Source of the DNA: Clostridium cylindrosporum DSM 605
GTDB taxonomy: Bacteria; Bacillota; Clostridia; Clostridiales; Caloramatoraceae
Assembly: GCF_001047375.1 (NCBI RefSeq)
Contig: NZ_LFVU01000001.1
Location: 62,001 to 126,000 of the forward strand
Length of the DNA: 64,000 nucleotides
Direction: 5' to 3'
Shown here: positions 18,178 to 28,400 of the stretch, piece after piece
Layout: every line of letters starts with the position of its first letter
How positions within the stretch are numbered: position 1 is the first letter of the stretch
Made by a program: the position numbers and the translations under genes
Notes under the pieces: generated by a model
The model's input: only the letters and a program-made list of their open reading frames with translations
The model's database searches: none
Told to the model about the DNA's origin: nothing

Positions 18178-19206
18178 ATGAATCATAAATATATACGAAG
18201 TAATTTTTTAAGTATTATACCTGGATTTTTAGCCTGCTTCACTATAGCCTTTATTAGTAATTACCTAGCTAAATTTTTACCTACCCTAGGCACCTCAATA
18301 ATTGCAATATTTTTAGGAATTATATTTGGTAATACCATTTTAAACAAGAATATATTTGATAAAGGTACAAAGTTTTCTGAAGGCACTCTTCTATCAATTT
18401 CGGTAGTTTTACTTGGTTCCACACTAAATATTAATTCTATTCTTACCATCGGAACCAAGGGAGTATTTTATATTGCAATCCAAATGATAGTTACTATCTC
18501 AGCGGCAATATGGATAGGAAGAAAGATGAAGTTTAGTGATAACTTCACTCTCTTAATGGCAAGTGGTAATGGGGTTTGTGGCTCTTCAGCTATAGCTTCT
18601 ACTGCACCAGCAATTGAGGCAAGTAACCTTGATAAGGGAATATCTATTACACTTGTTAATATTACTGGAACTGTTTTAATGCTACTTCTACCTATTTTTG
18701 CATATTTTATATTTAACCTTGATATTTACAGAACATCAGCACTAATCGGTGGAACACTACAGTCTGTAGGTCAAGTTGTTGCAAGTGGTAAAATGATAAG
18801 CCCTGTTGTTTCTGAACTATCTACTATATTTAAAATTGTGCGTATAATATTTTTAGTTTTTGTAGTTATGTATATATCATGGTTTAAAAATAAATCAACA
18901 AAAAGTAACTCATTAGATAATTGTGATACTACTACAAAAAATAAGCTACAAATAAAAATTCCATGGTATGTTATAGGATTTTTTATAACATGCACACTAT
19001 TTACCCTTGGAGTAATTTCAAATAACCTTTCTAATGTTTTAAAATCTATTAGCTGTAACTTCGAAGTTATTGCCTTAGCTGGAATTGGCATGAGAGTTAA
19101 ACTTAGTGAACTTATTTTACATGGTTTTAGATATAGCATATATGCAGCTTTAATTGGTCTTGTACAAGTTATATCAGCTTTAATCCTAATAATCATAATT
19201 CTCTAA
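18178..19206 (+). CDS. YeiH/UPF0324-family membrane protein, putative sulfur-anion exporter
   Basis: A 342-residue polytopic inner-membrane protein with about ten hydrophobic helices. The family motif around residues 120-145 (ASGNGVCGSSAIASTAPAI) is clear, and a Gly/Ser-rich GGTLQSVGQVVASG segment follows. The family is annotated as putative sulfate exporters. The divergent LysR and the nearby sulfate reduction operon support a link to sulfite, sulfate or a related anion, but the substrate is not proven. ATG 18178 has GCGAGG upstream. Confidence 0.85.
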   Translation: MNHKYIRSNFLSIIPGFLACFTIAFISNYLAKFLPTLGTSIIAIFLGIIFGNTILNKNIFDKGTKFSEGTLLSISVVLLGSTLNINSILTIGTKGVFYIAIQMIVTISAAIWIGRKMKFSDNFTLLMASGNGVCGSSAIASTAPAIEASNLDKGISITLVNITGTVLMLLLPIFAYFIFNLDIYRTSALIGGTLQSVGQVVASGKMISPVVSELSTIFKIVRIIFLVFVVMYISWFKNKSTKSNSLDNCDTTTKNKLQIKIPWYVIGFFITCTLFTLGVISNNLSNVLKSISCNFEVIALAGIGMRVKLSELILHGFRYSIYAALIGLVQVISALILIIIIL

Positions 19207-19220
19207 ACTATTAAAAGAGC

Positions 19221-19262
19221 TAGATTAAAAGTATAATAACTTTTTAATCTAACCCTTTTTTA
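19221..19262 (+). terminator. Terminator of the yeiH-like gene
   Basis: TAGATTAAAAGT pairs with ACTTTTTAATCTA (one bulge), followed by six Ts. Confidence 0.8.
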
Positions 19263-19356
19263 TATTATTGACTATTAAATTCTTTGGATTTTTCAAACTC
19301 TCTTTAATACATCTTGTAATTTCAATATTTTTTGTTATATGAAATTCATATTTAAA

Positions 19357-19896
19357 TTATAAAACTTCCCACTTAGTAATTTTAAGTTTATTATTTTCAA
19401 AGGAAACATAGGCCCTTAAATATAAATCTTCTTTATTACTATCCTTAAGCTTTAAAGTAATGTATCCTTTTTTCAAATTTTCATCTACTATTTCAGCAGA
19501 ATCGATATTAGGCTTATCTCCAGCTTCTCCTGCAATAACATATAGACTTCCATTTATCATCTTTGGTGAAAGGTTTTTCATAAATTCTTTAGTAGAATTT
19601 TCTGAGTAAAACCTAGCGAAATAATTTTCTATATCTTCACTTGAATTAAAGTTTTTAATAACCTTTAAATATTCTTCTCCACTAATGTTTACTACATTCT
19701 CCATGTCAAGGGAATCATCTAAGTACCAGTAAGCATTATACCCTTCCTTTAAAAATTCAAGAGTACTATTCACTTCCTCTCTAGATGCTGAAACTAATGT
19801 ACTTTTACTTCCAGCATTCCAAAACACTCCAGTAATAACTATTAAAAGTACAAATAATATCATAAATAATTTTTTATAACTTTGTTTTTTTCTCAC
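19357..19896 (-). CDS. Secreted protein, IseA-like (DL-endopeptidase inhibitor type)
   Basis: A 179-residue protein with a basic N-terminus and one hydrophobic helix (residues 10-28), acting as a signal peptide or anchor. The mature part has the spacing YLKVI-NFNS-YFARFYS and ends in beta-strands (GYITLKLKDS), recalling the IseA family that inhibits cell-wall DL-endopeptidases. The similarity is by eye and moderate; other small secreted folds are possible. Monocistronic, with an upstream gap of about 200 bases. Confidence 0.5.
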   Translation of the reverse strand: MRKKQSYKKLFMILFVLLIVITGVFWNAGSKSTLVSASREEVNSTLEFLKEGYNAYWYLDDSLDMENVVNISGEEYLKVIKNFNSSEDIENYFARFYSENSTKEFMKNLSPKMINGSLYVIAGEAGDKPNIDSAEIVDENLKKGYITLKLKDSNKEDLYLRAYVSFENNKLKITKWEVL

Positions 19897-20059
19897 GTGT
19901 ACACCTCCAAGTTATGTATATTAAAATATATGTTTGTAAACATAAAACATTCCTTTATTAATTTAAACAATTTGTTAAATGCTTTACATTATATGAGTTT
20001 GTCCATATATTAATCAAATATACATAATAGGATCACTTTTCCAAATAAACTTATTTAAA

Positions 20060-20093
20060 AATAAAAAAACCTAGTGGATTCTCCCCTAGGTTT
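20060..20093 (-). terminator. Terminator of rbsKD
   Basis: AAACCTAG (20067-20074) pairs with CTAGGTTT (20086-20093) and is followed on the minus strand by seven Ts. Confidence 0.88.
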
Positions 20094-20098
20094 ATACT

Positions 20099-20494
20099 TT
20101 AAAATATACTAGCTGATTTAATTATTATATTTGAATATGGAGTAGCTTCTCCACATCTAATAACACCTCTGCATTTTTTAAGCATTATCTTAAGTTGCTC
20201 ATTTGAAACCTTAACAACCTTTTTACCTTCAACCTCAGCTGTTATAGAGTCAAATATTTCTTTATTTTCTTCCTCTGTTTCCATAGCAATTATAACTTCA
20301 TTTGTTTCTACATCACTTAGAACTGCCTTTAAAGTATCCATAAATGATGGAATCCCTTTAATAAGTGCTAAATCTATTTTCTTAGTTTCATCTGGTATAG
20401 ATGTTGTAGCATCAACAATTGCTATAGTATCTGTTTGTCCAAGTTCTGCTATAAGTGAACTTATATGTGTATTAAGTACTCCTGATTTTTTCAA
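20099..20494 (-). CDS. rbsD: RbsD-family protein lacking catalytic histidines
   Basis: RbsD interconverts pyranose and furanose forms of ribose to feed ribokinase. The length (131), the start MKKSGVLNTHIS and the C-terminal VIRCGEATPYSNIII fit the family. In Escherichia coli and Bacillus RbsD the sugar is held by His20 (LGHTD) and a later His (SHEEFK). Here these are Gln20 (LGQTD) and Asn (SNEQLK), while the Tyr and Asn near the C-terminus remain. It may be a changed-specificity or inactive mutarotase. It is translated 2 bases after rbsK. Confidence 0.88.
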   Translation of the reverse strand: MKKSGVLNTHISSLIAELGQTDTIAIVDATTSIPDETKKIDLALIKGIPSFMDTLKAVLSDVETNEVIIAMETEEENKEIFDSITAEVEGKKVVKVSNEQLKIMLKKCRGVIRCGEATPYSNIIIKSASIF

Positions 20495-20496
20495 GG

Positions 20497-21426
20497 TTAT
20501 TCCTCCCCATATATCTTTGTAACTTCTTCAAATGTTGGGATAGATGTTTGTGCACCCTCCTTAGTAACAACGATAGCTGATACCTTACTTGAGAACTTTA
20601 CTGCCTTTTCAAGGGAAGAATATGTTAACTTCTCCTCGGATGAAAGTATTCTTGAAAGTCCTCCTATAAATGAATCCCCTGCAGCTGTTGTATCAACAGC
20701 TTCTACCTTCTGTGCAGGAACTAGGGTACTGTCTTCATTTGATACTAAAGCTGCACCTTTATCACCAAGAGTTATTATAACATATTTTACACCTTTTTTT
20801 AGAAAATACTGCGATGCACTCTTAGCACTTTCCATATCATAGGGTTTAACCCCTGTTAGAGACTGTGCCTCTGTCTCATTTGGTACTATTATATCTGTAT
20901 ACATCAAAAGTTCATCGGTTACTTCCCTTGCTGGTGCTGGATTTAGGATAGTCACAACACCACTTTCCTTTGAAATTTTGAAAGCCTCAAGTGTTATATC
21001 TATAGGTGTTTCAAATTGTGCTATAAGAATTTTACTTCTCTGTATAACCTCCTTAGCCCTACTAATATCATCTATTGTTATCCCCATATTCGCCCCAGGA
21101 ACAACAGCTATAGAGTTATTCCCTATAGAATCTACTAATATAATAGCAACTCCAGTTGGTCTTTCAACATCCTTAAAAACCCAATCTACATTTATGTTAT
21201 CTTCTTTAAGTGAATTTAGTAGAACCTCACCACTGGAGTCATCACCTATTTTCCCTATCATTGCTACATTACATCCAAGCCTACTAGCTGCTACTGCTTG
21301 ATTAGCTCCCTTTCCTCCAGGGATTTTATTAAATGTGTCTGCAAGAACAGTCTCACCGAGTTTTGGCAGACTTTCGCACACTACTACTTCATCCATGTTA
21401 ATACTTCCAAGCACACAAACCTTCAT
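20497..21426 (-). CDS. rbsK: Ribokinase
   Basis: PfkB-family sugar kinase phosphorylating ribose at O5 in the cytoplasm. It shows the N-terminal GGKGANQA motif (residues 38-45) and the C-terminal DTTAAGDSF with the catalytic Asp, in a 309-residue protein of normal length. It forms a two-gene unit with the rbsD-like gene. No ribose ABC transporter or regulator is adjacent, so substrate entry must come from elsewhere, such as nucleoside salvage. Confidence 0.93.
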   Translation of the reverse strand: MKVCVLGSINMDEVVVCESLPKLGETVLADTFNKIPGGKGANQAVAASRLGCNVAMIGKIGDDSSGEVLLNSLKEDNINVDWVFKDVERPTGVAIILVDSIGNNSIAVVPGANMGITIDDISRAKEVIQRSKILIAQFETPIDITLEAFKISKESGVVTILNPAPAREVTDELLMYTDIIVPNETEAQSLTGVKPYDMESAKSASQYFLKKGVKYVIITLGDKGAALVSNEDSTLVPAQKVEAVDTTAAGDSFIGGLSRILSSEEKLTYSSLEKAVKFSSKVSAIVVTKEGAQTSIPTFEEVTKIYGEE

Positions 21427-21527
21427 ATTAAGTGTCCTCCTACTAAATTACTTCATCTACAAAGCCTTTTTTATTATCTCTCCATTCTTTAGTATTATAA
21501 CACTACTTGTTAAAACTTCTACAAATC

Positions 21528-21568
21528 AAAAATACTCTGCTAATTTATATAACTGACAGAGTATTTTT
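21528..21568 (-). terminator. Terminator overlapping the hydrolase stop codon
   Basis: AAAAATACTCTG (21528-21539) pairs perfectly with CAGAGTATTTTT (21557-21568). Ts follow on the minus strand. Confidence 0.8.
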
Positions 21569-22482
21569 CAAATATTTTTTATCCATTTTAGAAGGTCGTT
21601 ATATACTTCTTCTTTATTAATCTCATGTAACATTTCATGTCTTCCATCTGTGTAAAGTGTAAATTCTACCTTGAATTCATGACTTTTATAAAAATCTATT
21701 GTTTTATTTACACCTTTGCCATAAAAGCCTATAGGATCCTTATCACCTGATAATATAAAAATCTTTAGGTTATTATTTTTTTCTTCAAAGGAACTTTCAT
21801 ATAGTAACCTTTGCAGATTTGTAAAAAATTCAAAAAAGAAACTACTTGGATGAATATTCCCACAGTATGGATCTTTTAAATATTCCTGTACTGCTTTTTC
21901 ACTTCTTGATATCCAATCAAATTTTGTTTTAGGAGAAGATATCTTGCTATTATTATTACCGAAAACCAGCTTATCAATAATCTTTGATTTATATAACTCT
22001 CCTTTTCGCTTTGTTATTAGCCTTGTTATAATACTTCCAAACCTCAGCTTAAAATTCCCGTAAAATCCTGTTCCAGATAATATAAGCCCATCTATTAACT
22101 TAGAATTCTCTATTATAAAATCCCTTGCTAAAAATGAACCCATACTATGTCCTAGTAGAATTATTTTTGCATCGGGATAATCCTTTTTCGCCATCTCTAT
22201 AGCATATTTTAGATCCTCCCTCATTCTATTCCAGCCATCTACTCCTAGGTAGCCAAGTTCTTCTTTAGATTTAGAGGTTAATCCATGTCCTCTATGAGAA
22301 TGACCATATACAAAAATATTATTTGATAACAAGAACCTTGCAAATTCATCATATCTCTCGATTCTCTCTGCCATACCATGGGAAATAACAACTATTAAAT
22401 TAGGTTTAACATTCTCCTCTATCCACTTATAACCTTTTACTACAACTTCATCGAAGGAATTAAATTCATAGGATATTCTCAT
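21568..22482 (-). CDS. Alpha/beta hydrolase, lysophospholipase/monoacylglycerol lipase type
   Basis: A 304-residue serine hydrolase of the S33 (hydrolase_4) group. It has an oxyanion segment VVISHGMAERIERY near residue 30, the HSRGHG-type loop GHSHRGHG, the nucleophile elbow GHSMGS near residues 113-118, and a C-terminal SGDKDP with the Asp followed by GRHEMLHE with the His. Likely substrates are lysophospholipids or monoacylglycerols; exact specificity is unknown. Cytoplasmic, with no signal peptide. Confidence 0.85.
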   Translation of the reverse strand: MRISYEFNSFDEVVVKGYKWIEENVKPNLIVVISHGMAERIERYDEFARFLLSNNIFVYGHSHRGHGLTSKSKEELGYLGVDGWNRMREDLKYAIEMAKKDYPDAKIILLGHSMGSFLARDFIIENSKLIDGLILSGTGFYGNFKLRFGSIITRLITKRKGELYKSKIIDKLVFGNNNSKISSPKTKFDWISRSEKAVQEYLKDPYCGNIHPSSFFFEFFTNLQRLLYESSFEEKNNNLKIFILSGDKDPIGFYGKGVNKTIDFYKSHEFKVEFTLYTDGRHEMLHEINKEEVYNDLLKWIKNI

Positions 22483-22551
22483 ATTGCCTCATACCTTTTC
22501 TATTAATATTTACACTTATCATTTGAATAGTTATTAACATTTATTCCTATT

Positions 22552-23259
22552 TTACTTGGTAGCTTTTATTTCAGTTTCCTTATCCGCTACTTTCTTATCT
22601 TCTTTTTTATCTTCCTTTGACTTAGAATCAACTTCTTTTTCCTCTACATTACTTTCATTGACACTACTTGTCTTTCTAATAATCTTAGCAGACTCAGATG
22701 CTATACTATTATCAAGCCCAATTATACCAGCTGTTAATTTATTGTGATGTCTTGTAACATAGGAATCTGAGTTACCATCTGTAACAAGCCAACCTCTCTC
22801 ACGCACTAGATTAGCCTTAGTTACCTTCATGTCCCTTATATTTTTCATAGCATCCCTTGACTCAATAAGATTCTTAAGACTCTCTGATATTATAACACCA
22901 CCTCTTACTTCATCTGATGATGCTGCCTTTTCTGACTGTTTCTTCTCCATCTTCTCCTTTAGCTTTTCCTCTTCTCTTTTTCTTTCTTGAATCTTAGCCT
23001 CTTGAATCTGAGCCTCTACTTCTGCTAACTTCTTATTAATTTCATCTAACTTATATTTTTTCTCCTCAGAAGACATTTTTTTATCCATTAGTTCTTCTTT
23101 TGCTTTAAGTAAATCTTCCTTAGTTTTTTCCAGTGCAGTATAAGAGGAACCCTTACTTTTATTTTGAAGCATTATACTTTTATTTTCACTATTATCATTT
23201 GTTTGTTGTGCTTTAGAAAGTGTACCCCAGTTTGTACTATTAGCTCCTTGAATATTCAT
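22552..23259 (-). CDS. Lys/Glu-rich coiled-coil protein of unknown function
   Basis: A 235-residue protein with no signal peptide. A Gln/Asn/Ser-rich start is followed by a long charged coiled coil (residues 40-110). The globular-looking centre contains RERGWLVTDGNSDSYVTRHHN, and an acidic/basic low-complexity tail ends the protein. The beginning (MNIQGAN) resembles flagellar hook-associated or export-chaperone N-termini, but nothing firm links it to flagella. ATG 23259 follows AGGAGGT. I do not recognise the family. Confidence 0.6.
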   Translation of the reverse strand: MNIQGANSTNWGTLSKAQQTNDNSENKSIMLQNKSKGSSYTALEKTKEDLLKAKEELMDKKMSSEEKKYKLDEINKKLAEVEAQIQEAKIQERKREEEKLKEKMEKKQSEKAASSDEVRGGVIISESLKNLIESRDAMKNIRDMKVTKANLVRERGWLVTDGNSDSYVTRHHNKLTAGIIGLDNSIASESAKIIRKTSSVNESNVEEKEVDSKSKEDKKEDKKVADKETEIKATK

Positions 23260-23342
23260 ACAAAATATACCTCCTAGTATAACATCTTACTATAGTTATC
23301 GATAACTTTTTAACCATCTCCAACTATTACCAATTACTAAAC

Positions 23343-23381
23343 AAAAGTGCTGCTGACATTTTACTGTCAACAGCACTTTTG
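23343..23381 (-). terminator. Terminator of secreted protein gene 1
   Basis: AAAAGTGCTG(T/C)TGACA pairs with its complement over about 16 bp, with T-rich minus-strand flank. Confidence 0.82.
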
Positions 23382-23396
23382 TTTAATAATATAATT

Positions 23397-24227
23397 TTAT
23401 AGTAGGTTATCTATCTCTACAGGCTCTTCTGTATAGATAACTACTCCATCTTTATCCTTTATTTTGCTAGTGCTTTGTTTTATATCTATTGTAACAACTT
23501 GTCCAGCTTTAACTTCCTTATCAAGTGTAATAGTTAAAGTTACCCCATCTTTACTTAATACAGCTGATTTAACTGCTACAGAAGTATTGTCAACTTTTAC
23601 AATAATGCTATCCTTAACATCACTAACATCTGTTTTCAGAACTTCAGTGAAGGTAATTGTTATCTTGTCAGGTGATCCCTTTTCAATTGCAGCTTTAGTT
23701 ACTCCAAAGTCATCACTTAATATATCATTAATCTCTGCTATTTTCTTATTAAGTCTATTTATAAGGCTATTAATTTGATCTTCATATTCATTAACATCAA
23801 CCTTCTCTAAATCAGCTTCAGCTAGTTCTACATACTTTATCCATTGTTCAGCATTTTTTACTGTATGAGCGTTGTTTGCCATACTTCCTTCTACTTTGTT
23901 AACACGTGCTGCTGCATTTACTAAAGCTTCAGCTGAGTTAATTCTTGCAGCATATTTGTTTTTAGTTGCTCCCTTTGGAAGTTTAGCATTTAAAGTTCTT
24001 GCTTCCTTTATGTACTTTTGCCACTGTCCTACATTTTTAAGTCCTAGGAAATTTTTCTTAAGAGAATTTCTTATTTGCTCAACTTTTGTATGTACTGCTT
24101 TAGTGTCTTCTTTAACCCCTGCATTAACAATTTTAACTTCATCAACTGATTGAGTAGTACCTGCTACACTTACAAGTGTCATAGCTCCTACAAGAACTGA
24201 ACCAATTAACTTTTTACTCTTACTCAT
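23397..24227 (-). CDS. Secreted two-domain protein, paralogue 1
   Basis: A 276-residue protein. A signal peptide (residues 1-28, AMTLVSVAG core) is followed by a helical domain of about 130 residues containing LKNVGQWQKYIKEAR. The beta-rich C-terminal domain (DKITITFTEVL...GQVVTIDIKQS) has the look of SwmB/Ig-like domains of surface proteins. It is a tandem duplicate of the gene at 24526-25356, alike along its whole length. No sortase motif, S-layer homology domain or catalytic motif is visible, so a cell-surface or extracellular structural role is only a guess. Start supported by AGGAGG. Confidence 0.7.
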   Translation of the reverse strand: MSKSKKLIGSVLVGAMTLVSVAGTTQSVDEVKIVNAGVKEDTKAVHTKVEQIRNSLKKNFLGLKNVGQWQKYIKEARTLNAKLPKGATKNKYAARINSAEALVNAAARVNKVEGSMANNAHTVKNAEQWIKYVELAEADLEKVDVNEYEDQINSLINRLNKKIAEINDILSDDFGVTKAAIEKGSPDKITITFTEVLKTDVSDVKDSIIVKVDNTSVAVKSAVLSKDGVTLTITLDKEVKAGQVVTIDIKQSTSKIKDKDGVVIYTEEPVEIDNLL

Positions 24228-24420
24228 ACCTTCCTCCTAAACCAAATGAAATTTTTATATGGTAAAAGGATTATATACTTTTACTGATATTTTTTCAATA
24301 TTACCAATTTTCCAAATTATTTACTTATCCATCTTTCCCTAATAAGATATACCAGTTTACTGCCATTTTCTATAGTATTTTCTATAACTATAAAAAGTCT
24401 GCTTTCTATACTATTTATAA

Positions 24421-24454
24421 AAAAAAGTACTAACAATTTCTTGTTAGTACTTTT
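24421..24454 (-). terminator. Terminator of secreted protein gene 2
   Basis: AAAAGTACTAACAA pairs with TTGTTAGTACTTTT and is followed by Ts on the minus strand. The rest of the roughly 300-base gap to the next gene shows no other clear element. Confidence 0.85.
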
Positions 24455-24525
24455 AACTAGCATAAAAACTTTATCTCATAGTAAGCAATCCTAGGTTACT
24501 TAATAAAATCTTATAATAATTCTGT

Positions 24526-25356
24526 TTATAAAAGGTTATCTACTTCTACAGGTATATCTGTATATATACCATTCCCATTTTTATCTTCTATACTTCCATC
24601 TTCCTTTAAAGTTACAGTAACTGCTTGTCCTGCTGTAACTGGCTTGTTTAATGTAATAGAAATAGATAATCCATCTTCACTTATTATAGCTGACTTAACT
24701 GCTACCTCTGTGTTATCTACATTAACTATAATGCTATCCTTAATATCACTTTCACTTGACTTTATAGCTTCACCAAATGTGATAGTTATCTTATCTGGAG
24801 TAGCTTTTTCGATTACAGCATCTGGTATTTCAATATCTAATCCTAATATTTCATATATATCTAGAATTCTTTTTTCTAGCCTATCTACTAAGCTATTGTA
24901 TTGTGCTTCATATTGATTAATATCAACCTTTTCTAAATCTTCAATAGCTAAATCAACATATTCTCCCCATTGTGGAACATTAGCCATTACATGGGCATTC
25001 TTATCCATACTAAATTCTAATTGGTTAACACGTGCCGCAGCATTTACTAATGCCTCTGCTGTATTAATTCTTTCAGCATACTTAGTCTTTGTTGAACCAT
25101 TTGGTAGTTTAGCATTAAGCGCTCTTGCTTCTTTTATGTACTTTTGCCATTGGCCTACATTCTTAAGTCCTAAATAATTTTTCTTTAGAGAACTCCTTAG
25201 ATGTTCTATCTTATAGTGAACAGCTAGGCTATCTTCACGAACTCCAGCCTTAACAACCTTAACTTCACTAATTGATTGTGTTGCACTTGCTATACTCATT
25301 AGTGTCATAGCACTTAAAAGACATGCTCCTACCACCTTTTTACTTTTGTAAATCAT
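24526..25356 (-). CDS. Secreted two-domain protein, paralogue 2
   Basis: A 276-residue paralogue of the downstream gene, with signal peptide, helical domain (LKNVGQWQKYIKEAR identical in both) and Ig-like C-terminal domain ending VEVDNLL (VEIDNLL in the other). Well over half of the aligned residues are the same. The start at 25356 follows AGGAGG; an in-frame ATG 24 bases upstream has no such signal. Each copy has its own terminator and probably its own promoter, suggesting separate regulation. Confidence 0.7.
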   Translation of the reverse strand: MIYKSKKVVGACLLSAMTLMSIASATQSISEVKVVKAGVREDSLAVHYKIEHLRSSLKKNYLGLKNVGQWQKYIKEARALNAKLPNGSTKTKYAERINTAEALVNAAARVNQLEFSMDKNAHVMANVPQWGEYVDLAIEDLEKVDINQYEAQYNSLVDRLEKRILDIYEILGLDIEIPDAVIEKATPDKITITFGEAIKSSESDIKDSIIVNVDNTEVAVKSAIISEDGLSISITLNKPVTAGQAVTVTLKEDGSIEDKNGNGIYTDIPVEVDNLL

Positions 25357-25456
25357 AATTTTCCTCCTATACCAAATCATATTTAACTTTTATATAGGAA
25401 AATTATATCTTGGAAATATTACAAATGCTACTGTTATTAAATGTATTTGCCATATA

Positions 25457-28400
25457 TTAACTTTCACAAGTAGCGATGTTACTTCCTTTTTTATCTTTAC
25501 TTACCTCTATCCTAGACATTATTCTTTCACTAAGTTCTGATACATGGGATATAACCCCAACTACCTTTCCTACTGCACCAAGCTCTAGTAAAGTTTCTAT
25601 AGCTTTCTCTAAGGATTCAGGGTCAAGTGTTCCAAAGCCTTCATCTATAAACATAGTGTCTATCCTAACTCCCCCGGAGGATGCCCCAATAACATCTGAA
25701 AGTCCAAGTGCTAGTGCTAGTGAAGCTTTAAAACTTTCCCCACCTGATAAACTCTTTATACTTCTTGTTTTTCCTGTATAGTTATCATATACATCAAAAT
25801 CAAGTCCTTGGCTTTTTCTAGCATCGGTTATATCAACCTTTCTTTCTAGATAGTATCTTTCATTAGTCATTGCCTTAAATCTAATATTTGCCGCCTCTAG
25901 TATTTCTCCAAAGTGATGTGCTAAAACATATCTTTCAAATGTTATTTTTTTAGGGTTAAATCCATTTGCTATATTAGAAAGCTCTGATATTATGCTATAT
26001 TTCTCTTCCTTACTTCCTATACCACTTGATAACTCCTCAACCATTTTTACTATCTTACTGTTATTATCACATCTTGAATATACTATCTTTTCTTCATTTT
26101 CTATTTCTTTAAGTTTCTCTTGAAGTATAGATTTTTCATTTTCAAATTCTTCAGTATCTATCTTTTCCTTACCTAGAGTCTCCTCTTCTAAAACCTTAAT
26201 CTGCTCTCTAGATGTTAAAAGCTCATCTCTATATTCCTTTATATTATTATCAATTACATCAATATCCTTAGAATCAAGTAGACTTTCCTTAAAAACTTCA
26301 TAGGTAAATCCTAAAGAGTTTAACTTATCATAAAAGATTTCTTCTCTAGATTTAACTTGAATCTCTGCTTCTTTAAGTTCTTCTAGTTTGTTTTCAAGGT
26401 TTTTAATGGCAGATGTTAACTCTATAGTAGCTTTCCTTTCCACTTCTCTAATTCTTCTTAAACTTTCTTCCATTGCTGATATAGACTTTTTAGTATTTTG
26501 AATAAGGATTTCAAGTTCCTTTAGAGAACTAACCTCTCCATTAATACTCTTTTCAAGGCTTTTCTTAGATTCTCTAAGTGTCTCGCATTTTGCAAAGACT
26601 TCTCTATTTTTAATTTCTAAAGACTTTATTTCCCTATCAACATCTTGAATACTTAATAAGATCTTTTCTCTATCTGAAACCTTTAAACTTTTAGCCTTTA
26701 GCAAAAGATTTTTATCCGCTAACTCCTTTTCATCCTTTTCAAGCTCTGACCTAATAGCTCCGCCTTTATTTGTTATATCCCCTTGAAGAATATCTATTTC
26801 TTCTATAGAGAAGTCATCTACACCTAAAAACTTCTTAAACCCTTCTAGTATAACCCCCTTAAGCATTTCGTCTATTTTAACTTTAACTGCAGTTACACTT
26901 TTTAGTAATTCTTCCTTATTAGCTTTAACTTTCTCAAGGTCATCCTTCAGGACTTTAAGTTCCTTCTCACTTAAAGTAGAGGCTGATACTCTTGCCTTAT
27001 TTGGATGATGAATTGAGCCGCACACTAGGCATGGCTCACCTTCAACTAAAGCCTTAGCTAGTATCCCTGCACTTTCAAGCTTAATCTCTTCACTTTTTTC
27101 CTCATAGTAGTTATTTTTCTTAAGATAATTACTACTAATAATGCTATATTCCTTCGAAAGTTCTTCTTTCTTTTCAATGTTCATCTTTAAGACTTCTATT
27201 TTCTTATAGAAGTCTCGAAGCAAGTTTAAATCTTCCTTCTTTTCTTTAACTTTTCCCTCAAGGCTTAAAATATCTACTTCTACACATTTATTCTCATTTA
27301 AAAAGCTTTCAATATCTACAAGGTTAACTTCCTTTTCTTGTTTTAGTTTATAGTTCTCCCTTAGGCTATCTTCTATTGTTTTTAATATCTTTTCTTCTTC
27401 TTGAAGCCTGTATGACTTCTCTTCATATTCCTTAAATACATTAACTTGACTTTCTAAACTATGAAGTTTTTTCTCAAGGGATTTTCTCTCATCCTCTTTT
27501 GATTCCTGAAGGGTTAATTCCTTACTTAAGTCTCTTAGAGTTTTCTCCTTTTCCTCTATTAAACTTTGTGCTAAAAGTTTTTCTTCTAGCTTCCTCGTAG
27601 CAAAGTTTTTAGCACCTATTAAATTTTCCTCAAGTAATTTAGCTTCATTAGCTTTTTTAGCCATTAGGGACTTTTTCTCATAACTTAATATTTCTTCTTC
27701 TTTGGATAAAAGAGATTCTAAGGATAGCTTTAGATCTGAAATTCTTTGGATTTTATTATTTAGTTCTTTATATTTTTCTATCCTTTTAAGCTTGTCTTCT
27801 ATTTCCTTAGTCTTATTAATTTTATCATCCTCAAGCTTTTTTAAGGTCTTTTTATCCTCCTCAAGAATTTCTTTAACTTCAAGTAAAATCTCTTGTATAT
27901 TCATATTCTCTGATTCTACAAGGGATTTTAGCTTAAGATTATCACCTGATTCTATTTTTTGAAGTAGTGTAATTCTTCTATCTCTATACTTTTCAAGCTC
28001 CCTTCGCATTAGGATAGACTTGTCCTTTAACTTATCCTGAAAGTCCTTATAAATCTTACTTGAGAATATCTTTCTAAATATCCTCTCCTTTTCCTCGGTG
28101 CTAGATTCTATAAGCTTCTTAAATTCTCCCTGTGGAAGCATTACTATTTGTCTAAACTGTTCAACATTAAGACCTAGAAGTTCTTCTATCTTCTCTTGAA
28201 CTTCATGTACCTTGTTTAAGAGTTTCTCATTTGGTAGATGTAATTCTACTGCATGGTTTCTTTTTGTCTTTCTTCCCTTCATTGTTTGGGTAGGTTCACG
28301 TCTAATAGTATAAATCTCTCCATGAAGAAGAAATTCAAGTTCAACAAATGTAACTTCCCCTCCATCTGCAAAATCGCTTTTAAGATCTTTTTGCTCCCGA

